A model generated the notes under the pieces. It searched no databases. It saw only the letters and a program-made list of their open reading frames with translations, and was not told where the DNA came from. DNA of 34,470 bases from an uncultured Lachnospiraceae bacterium (GTDB taxonomy: Bacteria > Bacillota > Clostridia > Lachnospirales > Lachnospiraceae), in contig CAMVCQ010000013.1 in the NCBI GenBank assembly GCA_947166015.1, positions 1 to 34,470 of the forward strand. The letters run 5' to 3'. The translations under genes were made by a program, and so were the position numbers. This document shows, in pieces, positions 1 to 8,082 of the stretch (position 1 is its first letter; each line of letters starts with the position of its first letter).

Positions 1-2
1 GA

Positions 3-2390
3 GTAAATGTAGTCGCCGTAAACTGTTCTTTTGGTATGCAGCCTTCTGACGAAAAAGATAAAGGTCTTGATAAAAACATAAAAGCCATAGATGAAAGGAT
101 CATCAAGCTCGGAAAAGAGGGTGTACTTACGGTATTTGCAGCCGGAAACGAAAGCATGGATATAGACGAAAACCCCTACGGTATGCCTTTTGAAAATGAC
201 GATACATATACGATACTTACCGGTGCGGTTGATTACAAAGGAGAGGTATCCTGTCTTTCAAATGTAGGAAAAGATCACGTCGATCTGATGGCTCCGGGCG
301 CTTCGGTTCTGACCACCACGCATCACAGCAATTCGATCGATGGATTGGATCAGACATTTAATCCATCAATCTATCCAAAAGAAATGATAAACAGCCTGTG
401 CAGAGTATATGATGATTTTTCAAATGGAATAAACAGAGTAAAAATCATAGACGACATTGTCGAAAACGGAAACAATGCTATGGTCTTAAGCAAAGGTGAA
501 GAAGACATCCATGGAGATAAAAATAACGGCTGTCTGAAGATCCACATCAATACTGCCGAAGAAAGAACAAATGCACTACCGAGATTTAACTACAAATTAT
601 TTTTCGATGTGAGCAACTTGAGCTTCAATTCCGATGAGGATGTATATATATCATTTGCTCTATCAGACAGCGGATATTCGAGGTCCAGCTGGTATGTTGT
701 GAATCGTACACTCGATGATGACTCAGATGCCCAGCTTGTAAGGGCAAAGGACGGAAAGGTGTATATCTCGGTAAGCCTGATACCATTTGTAAACAGCATA
801 TCCGACCACTACGGAAAAGATATCTATCTTGATTCATTGGCTATATCAAAAGATATCAAAGACCCAAGTGTTTTCGGCAAGTATGACAATGTATCCGGAA
901 CATCGTTTGCCGCACCTATGGTTACGGGAGCTATCGCAAGACTTGCATCCCTGTATCCTGACGACAACGCACTTACCCGCAAGGCAAAGCTTTTGGCCGG
1001 AGTAAAAAAACACGATAAACTGACTGATGCCTGTCGAACCGGAGGAACACTTGATGTATCAACATTTGCAGACTTAAAAGATATAACAATTCCCGACAAG
1101 CAGTACAAAATAAAGAGCATCACTCTCAACAAAACAAAAGCTACATTGGAATACGGAAGCACCCTGACGCTAAAAGCTACCGTCAATCCTTCATACGCTG
1201 ATGATACTTCGTGTACATGGAGTGTAAATAATGCCTCCTACGCTTCTGTTTCATCCGCGGGCAAAGTAAAAGCAAAGAAAAAAGGAATCGGTCATACCGT
1301 AAAAATCACCTGCAAGGCAAATGACGGATCGGGCAAAAAATCAACCTGCAAAGTAAGCATCAAAAAAGCTTCAAAAACAAAGTCAGTTAAGGCAACTAAA
1401 AAAGCAGTGTATGACCTTGCAAAAGAAAAAAGCGATGATAAATACAACAGGGTTACCATCAGCAAAGTCAAAGATATAATCGATCTTGATACAAGATCAG
1501 ATCGCGAGATATGTACGGCGTACGTCAACCAAAACATATTTGAAAACCCTGATATAAGCTCGATCGACGGGCTCAAGGTGATACACGAATTCATGTCAAA
1601 AAATGAAACCAGGCACTATGATACATTGGCAAGAATGATCTCCATAAGAAGAACGGAAAAAACACAAAAGTATAATTATTATGATATAAACGGTGACGGA
1701 TGCAAAGAGATGTTTTATATGGCATCAAATGGAAAAAAAGCAGAGATCGATGTCTTTTGGTTTGAGAAAGAAACAAGCTTTGTGAAGGATTCGGGAATCT
1801 TCAAAAACGTAACCGGCATTTACAAAAACCCCAAGAAAAAAACAATAGTAATTGTTTCAAAAAAAGGTAAAAAAACAACATATACAGAAGCGAAGCTTGA
1901 CTCAAAAAATGCATTAAAAACAGTTTCAACATACGAAAAAAACAACAATAAATACGCAAAAAATACTAAGTCTGTCAAGAAAGCAACCTATGATAAATAT
2001 ATTAAAAACATCAAGAAACTAAAGAAGCTTTCCTACAAAAAAATAACCCTTGATGGCACGTCTGCAGCTGATTCCGAAACCGCAAAAACAGCGCCATGGG
2101 TTCTATCCATAGAAGACGGCAAGCCTGTTTTTGATCCGGAAAAAATAAATGATATAATCGGTGAAACAGAAGCCATGGAAATAGAAATTGAATCGGAGGG
2201 CGTTCCGCAAAAAGCCGTTACCTTCCAGATGTACTATGATAATAAATACGAAATTCTCATAGACGTTTTCACCGACGGTCCAAGAAAAGGAAAAATATCA
2301 ACTATAAGTGTGTCCTACATTGAATGCCCACCGGGAAACTCCGGTTTTATCGAAAGGTGGGATTTCAAATACGGCAAGGACGCTGAATGA
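3..2390 (+). CDS. Secreted subtilase (S8) with Ig-like domain, 5' end outside the window
   Basis: The reading frame is open to the left edge, and the codons before the first ATG (36) still read like subtilase (VVAVNCSFG), so the true start and the catalytic Asp and His lie outside. Numbering from Met36, the oxyanion Asn is N38 (FAAGNE) and the nucleophile is S290 in GTSFAAP. These two are about 252 residues apart, against about 66 in subtilisin, so a domain of roughly 185 residues is inserted between them. Residues about 365-445 form a Big_2-type Ig-like domain. The lysine-rich tail has a calcium-loop-like DINGDG near residue 548 and is otherwise unrecognised. The protein is probably extracellular or wall-attached and processes proteins. 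The gene overlaps the downstream hydrolase by 4 bp (ATGA), suggesting co-translation. Confidence 0.88.
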   Translation, partial: VNVVAVNCSFGMQPSDEKDKGLDKNIKAIDERIIKLGKEGVLTVFAAGNESMDIDENPYGMPFENDDTYTILTGAVDYKGEVSCLSNVGKDHVDLMAPGASVLTTTHHSNSIDGLDQTFNPSIYPKEMINSLCRVYDDFSNGINRVKIIDDIVENGNNAMVLSKGEEDIHGDKNNGCLKIHINTAEERTNALPRFNYKLFFDVSNLSFNSDEDVYISFALSDSGYSRSSWYVVNRTLDDDSDAQLVRAKDGKVYISVSLIPFVNSISDHYGKDIYLDSLAISKDIKDPSVFGKYDNVSGTSFAAPMVTGAIARLASLYPDDNALTRKAKLLAGVKKHDKLTDACRTGGTLDVSTFADLKDITIPDKQYKIKSITLNKTKATLEYGSTLTLKATVNPSYADDTSCTWSVNNASYASVSSAGKVKAKKKGIGHTVKITCKANDGSGKKSTCKVSIKKASKTKSVKATKKAVYDLAKEKSDDKYNRVTISKVKDIIDLDTRSDREICTAYVNQNIFENPDISSIDGLKVIHEFMSKNETRHYDTLARMISIRRTEKTQKYNYYDINGDGCKEMFYMASNGKKAEIDVFWFEKETSFVKDSGIFKNVTGIYKNPKKKTIVIVSKKGKKTTYTEAKLDSKNALKTVSTYEKNNNKYAKNTKSVKKATYDKYIKNIKKLKKLSYKKITLDGTSAADSETAKTAPWVLSIEDGKPVFDPEKINDIIGETEAMEIEIESEGVPQKAVTFQMYYDNKYEILIDVFTDGPRKGKISTISVSYIECPPGNSGFIERWDFKYGKDAE

Positions 2391-3163
2391 TTGGAAGAAG
2401 CATGAAACTAAAAATAGACGGTCACACCCTGGATGCAGTACTAAATAAGCCATCCCTATGCCCTGAAATACAGATCGAAAGGGAAAAAAAATCTCCGATA
2501 CTGATCATTATTCATGGATTTACAGGAGAAAAAAATGAACCGCATCTGATAGCTATAGAAAAAGCTGCAATCAACCTCGGATTTGCCACTCTGAGAGTTG
2601 ACATGTTTGGTCACGGCGCAAGTGAGGGACAGTTTTGTGATCATACACTCTATAAATGGGTGACTGATCTGGTTGAGATAGTCGACTATGTAGCATCACT
2701 TGATTTCGTAGGGGACATTTTTCTGTGCGGACACTCACAGGGTGCTCTGTGTGCAATGATGACAGCGGGTATAAAGCACGATATGATACGCGCTCTTCTT
2801 CCATTGTCACCGGCTTGGACTATCCCGGAAAACGCCAGAAAAGGCGATCTGCTGGGGATCAGATTTGATCCGGATGATATACCTGACAGGATCTTTCTTT
2901 GGGATGATTATTGTATCGGAAGCAATTACCTTCGTATAGCTCAGACTATCTATGTCGAGCCTATGATTGAAAAATACACAGGGCCTGTATTTATCGCTCA
3001 CGGCGAAGAGGATGCCACTATCCCGGTTGAAAAATCGCACGAGCTTTCAAAAAAATACGGGGATTGTACACTCGTTACAATCCCCGGAGATACTCATTGC
3101 TTTGACTTTCATACAGACCTGATGGCGACTGCGCTACACGACTGGCTGAAAACCGTATCATAA
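2387..3163 (+). CDS. Alpha/beta hydrolase, cytoplasmic esterase/acylhydrolase type
   Basis: A 258-residue serine hydrolase without signal peptide. The oxyanion-side motif HGFTGEKN is at residues 43-50, the nucleophile elbow GHSQGA gives S117, the acid is D209 in HGEEDATIP, and the base is H237 in GDTHCF. This layout matches the small Hydrolase_4/BAAT-like esterases. The substrate cannot be read from sequence. The ATG at 2387 overlaps the subtilase stop and has AAGGA six bases upstream; a second ATG at 2402 also has a GGAAG site, so the product may be five residues shorter. It is the last gene of the subtilase transcript, and no clear terminator follows before the next promoter at 3241. Confidence 0.85.
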   Translation: MIGRSMKLKIDGHTLDAVLNKPSLCPEIQIEREKKSPILIIIHGFTGEKNEPHLIAIEKAAINLGFATLRVDMFGHGASEGQFCDHTLYKWVTDLVEIVDYVASLDFVGDIFLCGHSQGALCAMMTAGIKHDMIRALLPLSPAWTIPENARKGDLLGIRFDPDDIPDRIFLWDDYCIGSNYLRIAQTIYVEPMIEKYTGPVFIAHGEEDATIPVEKSHELSKKYGDCTLVTIPGDTHCFDFHTDLMATALHDWLKTVS

Positions 3164-3240
3164 ATATACTCTTCTCCCATCCGCACTTTCTGTTAATACC
3201 TGCACAACATCCTTTTCTGTCAAGTCTTTTTTTTCTTTTC

Positions 3241-3269
3241 TTGACAAATGCCCTAATATAGAGTATTAT
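3241..3269 (+). promoter_or_regulatory. Sigma-A promoter of the metal-ATPase operon
   Basis: TTGACA (3241-3246), 17-bp spacer, TATTAT (3264-3269). It lies about 90 bp upstream of the 84-residue ORF. The 77 bp between the hydrolase stop and this promoter hold only pyrimidine-rich sequence. Confidence 0.75.
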
Positions 3270-3277
3270 GATATAAG

Positions 3278-3291
3278 TTAGATATAGCTAA
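3278..3291. promoter_or_regulatory. Possible operator, TTAG-N6-CTAA
   Basis: TTAGATATAGCTAA lies around the expected transcription start, just after the -10 box. Its half-sites resemble TTAG/CTAA half-sites of DtxR/MntR-type metal regulators, which would fit a metal-ATPase operon, but the site is short and the assignment is inference. A second small inverted repeat (CCAAT/ATTGG, 3322-3339) lies further down the leader. Confidence 0.35.
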
Positions 3292-3361
3292 TAATAGAGA
3301 GGTTCTACTAATCACAGAGAGCCAATGCTAACAAATTGGTCACAAAGGAGGCGCATTTTTT

Positions 3362-3616
3362 ATGTTGAAACATATTGTTCTTTTTGCCGGGGGCGCATTG
3401 TTCGGGTCTGCAGGCATCAAAATTCTTTCAAGTCGTGACGCAAAAAAAGTCTATACACATTGCACTGCAGCAGCACTTAGGGTTAAAGATGCCGTGATGG
3501 ATCAGGCAACTATTCTTCAGGAAAACTGCGGAGACATCTATGAGGAGGCCAAAGCTATCAATGAGGAACGCGCAAAAAAAGATGCCGAGGCTGAGGTAAA
3601 TGATGTGGAGGCGTAA
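3362..3616 (+). CDS. Small membrane-anchored DUF6110/DUF1490-like protein, putative P-ATPase partner
   Basis: An 84-residue protein with an N-terminal hydrophobic, glycine-rich segment (about residues 3-22), then SSRDAKKVYTHCTAAALRVKD and an acidic/basic helical tail. AAAGGAGG (3344-3351) sits ten bases before the ATG. It ends 3 bp before a P1B-ATPase gene. The arrangement and sequence style resemble DUF6110 of Firmicutes and the mycobacterial DUF1490 (PacL) proteins, which are membrane-anchored partners of metal-exporting P-ATPases. The histidine/aspartate-rich tail of PacL1 is not present here; only one Cys and one His (THC) are seen. A role as scaffold or metallochaperone for the neighbouring pump is inferred from context. 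Confidence 0.7.
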   Translation: MLKHIVLFAGGALFGSAGIKILSSRDAKKVYTHCTAAALRVKDAVMDQATILQENCGDIYEEAKAINEERAKKDAEAEVNDVEA

Positions 3617-3619
3617 AAG

Positions 3620-5707
3620 ATGAAATTTGTCATCAGGCACGAAATGAAGGACAGGCTGAGGGTTCATTTTTCCACTCCACGGATGACCTTCCGTGAAGCT
3701 GATACCCTGCAATATTATCTTCAGAGTTCTCCCGAAATAACAGAAGTAAAAGTCTATGAGCGTACGGCCGATGCGGTGGTACGCTTTTGTTGTGCAAAGG
3801 AGAAGGTCATTGATCTGCTTCGGATGTTTCACTTTGAGGATGTGGATGTTCCGGAAAGCTTTTTTGATTCCTCGAGCCGCGAGGTAAATGCAAGGTATTT
3901 TGAAAAGATAGTAAACTCTGTTTTGTTTCGATATGGAAGAATGCTCTTTTTGCCTTCATTTTTGCAAAAAGCATGGGTAGTCATCCAGGCGGGTAAATAC
4001 ATAGTGCGTGCGCTTAAGACTATTCCTCACAAAAAGCTTGAGGTGCCTGTACTTGATGCGGCGGCTATCACAGCGTCTATCCTGACGGGGGATTTCTCAA
4101 CAGCGTCCTCTGTGATGTTTTTGCTTGATGTCGGAGATATGCTTGAAGACTGGACGCACAAAAGGTCTGTAGACGATCTGGCAAGACGGATGTCATTGAA
4201 TGTAAACCGCGTTTGGATCGAGGTTGACGGAACCGAAACACTCGTCGATACAGCATCGGTAAAAGCGGGCGACAGAGTTGTGATCAGAGTGGGAAATATA
4301 ATTCCATTTGACGGAGAGGTTGCAGCCGGTGAAGCTATGGTAAATCAGGCCTCTATGACCGGTGAAGCTATCCCTGTAGTGAAAGACATCGGAAAAGCGG
4401 TGTTTGCAGGAACAGTTGTAGAAGAAGGCGAGATAACTATCACTGTGACCAAGGTCAGTGGTGACGGAAGGTTTGACAAGATCGTGCGCATGATAGAGGA
4501 TTCGGAAAAGCTCAAATCTTCGGTCGAAAGCCGTGCTGAGCACCTGGCGGACAGACTTGTTCCCGCGACATTTATCGGAACAGCCGTCACCTGGCTTCTC
4601 ACTCGCAATGTGACAAAAGCTGTTTCTGTCCTGATGGTTGATTATTCCTGTGCCATGAAGCTTTCCATGCCGCTTTCCGTGCTCTCTGCAATGCGCGAAG
4701 CAGCCAGATATGATATCACTGTCAAGGGCGGGAAATTTTTGGAGGCGATAGCCGATGCCGATACTATAGTGTTTGACAAAACAGGTACGCTTACAAAAGC
4801 GGAACCGACTGTAGCAGGCGTTGTTTCGGTAAACGGAGAAGACCCGGATGAGCTGCTCAGACAGGCAGCGTGCTTAGAAGAGCATTTTCCGCATTCGATA
4901 GCAAATGCCGTAGTAGCGGCTGCAAAAGAACGAGGGCTCGACCACGATGAATTCCATACAAAGGTCAAATACATCGTGGCTCACGGCATTTCTACTTCGA
5001 TAAATGGAAAAAAAGCTGTCATAGGCAGCTATCACTTCATTTTTGAGGATGAAGGCGTTGAGCTTACAGATGAGACCAAAAACATGCTTTCCGAGTATCC
5101 CGAGGAATACTCGCGACTATACTACGCAAAGGAAGGCAGGCTTGCCGCTGTGATCCTGATACAGGATCCTCTCCGTGAAGAAGCACCTGCAGTTTTGGCA
5201 GAGCTCAAAAAACTTGGGATCAAAAAAACAGTTATGATGACCGGCGACAGCGAAAAAACAGCCGCTGCAATCTCGGCAGCAGTCGGTGTCGACGAATACT
5301 TTTCTGAAGTTTTGCCGGAAGAAAAAGCCGAATTCGTAAAAAAATGCCACGAAAACGGCTCAAAAGTAATAATGGTTGGAGATGGTATAAACGACTCCCC
5401 CGCCCTATCAGAGGCTGATGCCGGAATTGCTATCAATGAAGGAGCAGAGATAGCAAGGCAGATCGCAGATATCACGATGGGAGAGGGAGACCTGCATCGT
5501 CTGGTTATTTTGAAAAAAATCAGTGACCGGCTGATGAAAAGGATCGGATCAAATTATCGTGGAATAGTGGGAGTCAATACCGCAATTATACTCCTTGGCG
5601 CTTTTGGACTCCTTCCACCGCAAACATCCGCATTATTGCACAATACCTATACGGTTGGTCTTGGATTAAAAAGCACTACTGACCTTCTCGAACCCGATCA
5701 ACATTAA
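3620..5707 (+). CDS. P1B-type heavy-metal-translocating ATPase, CtpC-like, atypical metal motif
   Basis: A 695-residue P-type ATPase. The N-terminus (about 1-60) looks like a degenerate HMA fold without CxxC. Then follow hydrophobic segments, the actuator (PFDGEV, TGEAIPV), the phosphorylation site D386 in DKTGTLT, the HP-like motif HFPHSIA (422-428) and the hinge GDGINDSPAL (from residue 587). The intramembrane site that is normally CPC, SPC or CPH reads DYSCAMKLSMP, with S343-C344 and no proline between them. Together with HFPH this points to the CtpC/CtpG-like branch rather than a CopA copper pump. Likely substrate is a divalent metal such as Zn or Mn; the direction is presumably export. 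The gene forms an operon with the small protein just upstream. Confidence 0.9.
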   Translation: MKFVIRHEMKDRLRVHFSTPRMTFREADTLQYYLQSSPEITEVKVYERTADAVVRFCCAKEKVIDLLRMFHFEDVDVPESFFDSSSREVNARYFEKIVNSVLFRYGRMLFLPSFLQKAWVVIQAGKYIVRALKTIPHKKLEVPVLDAAAITASILTGDFSTASSVMFLLDVGDMLEDWTHKRSVDDLARRMSLNVNRVWIEVDGTETLVDTASVKAGDRVVIRVGNIIPFDGEVAAGEAMVNQASMTGEAIPVVKDIGKAVFAGTVVEEGEITITVTKVSGDGRFDKIVRMIEDSEKLKSSVESRAEHLADRLVPATFIGTAVTWLLTRNVTKAVSVLMVDYSCAMKLSMPLSVLSAMREAARYDITVKGGKFLEAIADADTIVFDKTGTLTKAEPTVAGVVSVNGEDPDELLRQAACLEEHFPHSIANAVVAAAKERGLDHDEFHTKVKYIVAHGISTSINGKKAVIGSYHFIFEDEGVELTDETKNMLSEYPEEYSRLYYAKEGRLAAVILIQDPLREEAPAVLAELKKLGIKKTVMMTGDSEKTAAAISAAVGVDEYFSEVLPEEKAEFVKKCHENGSKVIMVGDGINDSPALSEADAGIAINEGAEIARQIADITMGEGDLHRLVILKKISDRLMKRIGSNYRGIVGVNTAIILLGAFGLLPPQTSALLHNTYTVGLGLKSTTDLLEPDQH

Positions 5708-5711
5708 ATAA

Positions 5712-5740
5712 TTGACATTTTTTTTAAAAAAATGTACAAT
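5712..5740 (+). promoter_or_regulatory. Sigma-A promoter of the C_GCAxxG_C_C gene
   Basis: TTGACA (5712-5717), 17-bp spacer, TACAAT (5735-5740). The spacer is an A/T palindrome (T8 then A7) that could also fold at the 3' end of the ATPase transcript. Confidence 0.7.
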
Positions 5741-5775
5741 ATGCGATGATATGCAGGTAAAAAATGGAGGATTAA

Positions 5776-5834
5776 TGATGGCAGACGCGAATTGGACATT
5801 TGCATCGCCACTCCGTCGCTTCGTTCCGGAATGG
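5776..5834 (+). repeat. Dispersed 59-bp repeat, copy A
   Basis: This 59-bp segment aligns without gaps to 16948-17006 with nine mismatches (about 85 percent identity). It contains a stem (GGC-A-GACGCGAAT, loop TGGAC, ATTTGCATC-GCC) that is imperfect here and perfect in copy B, followed by an invariant tail CGCCACTCCGTCGCT. It lies between the strong SD GGAGG (5766-5770) and the weaker GGAG used by the next gene, as if inserted into an RBS. Confidence 0.75.
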
Positions 5835-5855
5835 AGATACCATGAAACACGATGA
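5778..5855 (+). CDS. Possible 25-codon upstream ORF read from the repeat
   Basis: ATG at 5778 has GGAGG seven bases upstream and opens a 25-codon frame ending at TGA 5853-5855. It overlaps the start of the following gene (5842) in another frame. The encoded peptide is simply the repeat read in one frame (MADANWTFASPLRR...), so a function as peptide is unlikely. Its translation could compete with or couple to the next gene. Confidence 0.3.
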   Translation: MADANWTFASPLRRFVPEWRYHETR

Positions 5856-6282
5856 AAAGGCAAAAGAATTATTTAGAGAAGGTTATAACTGCTCACAGGC
5901 AGTTTTGTGCGCTTTTGATGATGTAACGGGGCTTGATGTCAAAACTGCGGCCAAAATCTCATCTTCATTTGGCGGTGGTATGGGAAGAATGCGTGAGGTC
6001 TGCGGTTGTGTGAGCGGAGCGCTAATGGTCCTCGGACTTGTAAAAGGGTATGATGACCCCAAAGCATCTACGGAGAAAAATGAACACTATAGACTAATCC
6101 AGGATTTCGCATCCCGTTTCCGTGAGGAAAACGGATCGATCATATGCCGCGAGCTGCTTGAGGGTGTAACGGTAACTCCCGGACCTGACGCAGAAGAGCG
6201 CACCGAAAAGTATTATAAAAAAAGACCCTGCCCCGAGCTGGTTGCCTGCGCGGCAAGGATAATAGACGAAATGCTTGGCTGA
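5842..6282 (+). CDS. C_GCAxxG_C_C family redox-active protein
   Basis: A 146-residue protein with the cysteine pattern of the C_GCAxxG_C_C family (PF09719): C17 and C23 in YNCSQAVLC, C54/C56 in REVCGCVSGA, C102, C130 and C136, plus the glycine-rich FGGGMGRM. Members are often found near redox or metal genes in anaerobes and are proposed to bind a metal or cluster; the reaction is not established. The start at 5842 is chosen because GGAG lies five bases upstream and family homology begins there; an in-frame ATG at 5800 would only add residues read from the dispersed repeat. The gene is convergent with the MFS gene, 10 bp apart. Confidence 0.85.
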   Translation: MKHDEKAKELFREGYNCSQAVLCAFDDVTGLDVKTAAKISSSFGGGMGRMREVCGCVSGALMVLGLVKGYDDPKASTEKNEHYRLIQDFASRFREENGSIICRELLEGVTVTPGPDAEERTEKYYKKRPCPELVACAARIIDEMLG

Positions 6283-6292
6283 CAGTTGTCAA

Positions 6293-7522
6293 TTACGCTT
6301 CAAGACTTTTTACGCTTTTTAATCTCAGAAGAATAAGCGATATGATTATAAGCAAAACACCTGAGCCCTCAACAACAAGCGCTGCTCCTCGTCCGACTCC
6401 TATCTGCAGAGCTTTTCCGAGAAGGTCCGACAAAATACCTGAAACGCCGAACGCCACCACATATCCAATCTGTGACAAAAATCCAATAAGTCCCCACGCG
6501 CGTCCCTGAAGCTCATCGGGGATATTGGTGCGGACAAGGTAATCGAGACAATTATTTGCAAACGGAAGCATCAGGAAAAATCCAAATCCGAACATTGCGA
6601 TCAAAGCTATGTTTTCCCACAGACCAAATCCGAAAATAAACACTCCCGCAATCGCCAGCGAAAACGACAGTACTCTGACATAGTGCTTTTTGATCCCGAA
6701 AATCCCAAGAAAAATGCTTGATACAAGCATTCCGCTCGCACATATGGTTTCTACTATTCCAAGTGTTTTTGCATCTGAAAAGGCGAGTACCATCGGCTCT
6801 GCAAGGATCTGAAAAACTCCCATAAAAAGCGTGATCGCTGAGGAAACAAGGATAAGCACAAACACTCCTTTTTTTCCATGAACTGCTTTCCAGCCCGTTT
6901 TGAAACTCGCAAAAAATGATTCTTTTTCTTGTTGTTTTTTTGTTTCAATTCCCCGTTTAACAACAAATGTTGAAGTCAGTGTCAGGAAAAATGTACAGAT
7001 ATCAATGATCATCAAAAGCTTGACATCACTCACGCTCAGCAAAAAGCCGGCGATCATTGGAGATATGAGGTATCTGGAGCTACCGGCGATATTTACAAGC
7101 CCGCTTGCTCGGGAGTACTCTTCCTTTGTGAGGAGGTCGGTAACAGTAGCACGATAAGCAGGCTCTAAAAGCGCCTGGAAAGTTGAACTGAAAAATACTC
7201 CGACACCGATCTGCCATATAGCGGCTTCGCCCTGCATCATGCATATCAGGATATAAAGGATTCCGAAAGCGGAAAACCCGTCTCCCACCATCATCAGGAC
7301 TCTCCTGTCATATCTGTCCGCCAGTACCCCTGCCGGAACGCTGAAAAGAAATGTCGGTAAAAATCCCAAAAGAGTGATAAGTGCCATCCCCGCCGCACTT
7401 CCGGTCCTGTTAAACACATATACGCCAAGTCCGAAGCTCGTCAGACCTCCTCCGATCGAGGATACGAGCTCACCCGCCCAGAGCAGCATAAATTTTCCGA
7501 AATTGCCTTTTTTTGCCTCCAT
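6293..7522 (-). CDS. MFS transporter, drug/macrolide-efflux type
   Basis: A 409-residue, strongly hydrophobic protein with about twelve transmembrane segments. It has the MFS loop 2-3 signature GVLADRYDRRVLM near residues 65-77 and a duplicated second half. The sequence style (FNRTGSAAGMAL, SRYLISPMIAG) is that of the MFS_3 / MefA-like exporters that expel drugs or other small molecules by proton antiport. The substrate is unknown. GAGGAGG lies about ten bases before the ATG. It is a single gene with its own promoter (7599-7627). Confidence 0.85.
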   Translation of the reverse strand: MEAKKGNFGKFMLLWAGELVSSIGGGLTSFGLGVYVFNRTGSAAGMALITLLGFLPTFLFSVPAGVLADRYDRRVLMMVGDGFSAFGILYILICMMQGEAAIWQIGVGVFFSSTFQALLEPAYRATVTDLLTKEEYSRASGLVNIAGSSRYLISPMIAGFLLSVSDVKLLMIIDICTFFLTLTSTFVVKRGIETKKQQEKESFFASFKTGWKAVHGKKGVFVLILVSSAITLFMGVFQILAEPMVLAFSDAKTLGIVETICASGMLVSSIFLGIFGIKKHYVRVLSFSLAIAGVFIFGFGLWENIALIAMFGFGFFLMLPFANNCLDYLVRTNIPDELQGRAWGLIGFLSQIGYVVAFGVSGILSDLLGKALQIGVGRGAALVVEGSGVLLIIISLILLRLKSVKSLEA

Positions 7523-7598
7523 CTCTTTTCAGCCTCCTCAAAATATCAGTACGGTTTTTGTTTTATCTTCGACACAACCACACCTGACTATGTATCAA

Positions 7599-7627
7599 AT
7601 TATATACAATGCATCGCATCTTTTCAA
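7599..7627 (-). promoter_or_regulatory. Promoter of the MFS gene
   Basis: On the minus strand: TTGAAA (7627-7622), 17 bp, TATAAT (7604-7599), about 75 bp upstream of the start codon. Confidence 0.65.
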
Positions 7628-7682
7628 TTATTTTTTTCTATGATAGAATTATACCACTTGAATATTAAATAATCCTTAAATC

Positions 7683-7907
7683 GTTACTATTCACGGGTAA
7701 CCAAACCATTCGGAATGTCCGTTCTTCTCGCTTTGACCTTGCAAGCAAGCTTGCAGATTCAAAGCTTCGTAGAACTCTATCGTGTCTTTCAGACACACAT
7801 TCCTCATGCGGTTTGGTTACCGTACACGGTTTGCATGTAATATATATGAGCACTTCAGAGCAAGCTCTAAGTGCTCATATATATTACATACACCCGTGAA
7901 TAGTAAC
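7683..7907. mobile_element. 225-bp MITE-like element with 16-bp TIRs and 8-bp target duplication
   Basis: The ends GTTACTATTCACGGGT (7683-7698) and its exact reverse complement (7892-7907) are perfect 16-bp terminal inverted repeats. They are flanked by the direct repeat CTTAAATC at 7675-7682 and 7908-7915, a textbook target-site duplication. Inside are two more nested inverted repeats: GTAACCAAACC (7697-7707) with 7810-7820, and a perfect 21-bp pair at 7835-7855 and 7869-7889 whose loop forms a further AGAGC/GCTCT stem. No transposase or other coding sequence fits inside, so movement would need a transposase supplied in trans. The right end lies 20 bp from the -35 box of the amt promoter. 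The parent IS family cannot be named with confidence. Confidence 0.88.
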
Positions 7908-7935
7908 CTTAAATCAAAAAATATTAAATTTCCTC

Positions 7936-7964
7936 TTGACACGAAAAAAAAACTGTGCTATGAT
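7936..7964 (+). promoter_or_regulatory. Promoter of the amt gene
   Basis: TTGACA (7936-7941), 17-bp spacer, TATGAT (7959-7964). Transcription would start near 7971, just before the leader terminator. Confidence 0.8.
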
Positions 7965-7981
7965 GCATAGCGTTGAGGCAA

Positions 7982-8018
7982 GGGCGTCTCGGAGAAATCC
8001 GGGGCGCCTGTTTTTTTT
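7982..8018 (+). terminator. Leader terminator / attenuator upstream of amt
   Basis: A 12-bp stem (7982-7993 with 7998-8009, nine Watson-Crick and three G-U pairs) closes a GAAA tetraloop and is followed by eight T (8011-8018). It sits between the promoter and the amt RBS, so it can stop transcription after only about 45 nt. That is a premature termination site, suggesting regulated readthrough of the ammonium transporter gene. Confidence 0.75.
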
Positions 8019-8082
8019 GCAAAATAATATGGAGTGTAAGCAATACTGCCTCGCCTATCACTCCGGATTGGGGGAAAGATTT

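Noticed and set aside
7982-8009. ANTAR-type hexaloop antitermination site in the amt leader
   Set aside because: The loop closes to a GAAA tetraloop; an A1/G4 hexaloop pair is not present, and there is only one stem.
7936-8082. Longer Amt start upstream of 8083
   Set aside because: The first codons overlap the -35/-10 promoter and the leader terminator; Amt homology starts after 8083.
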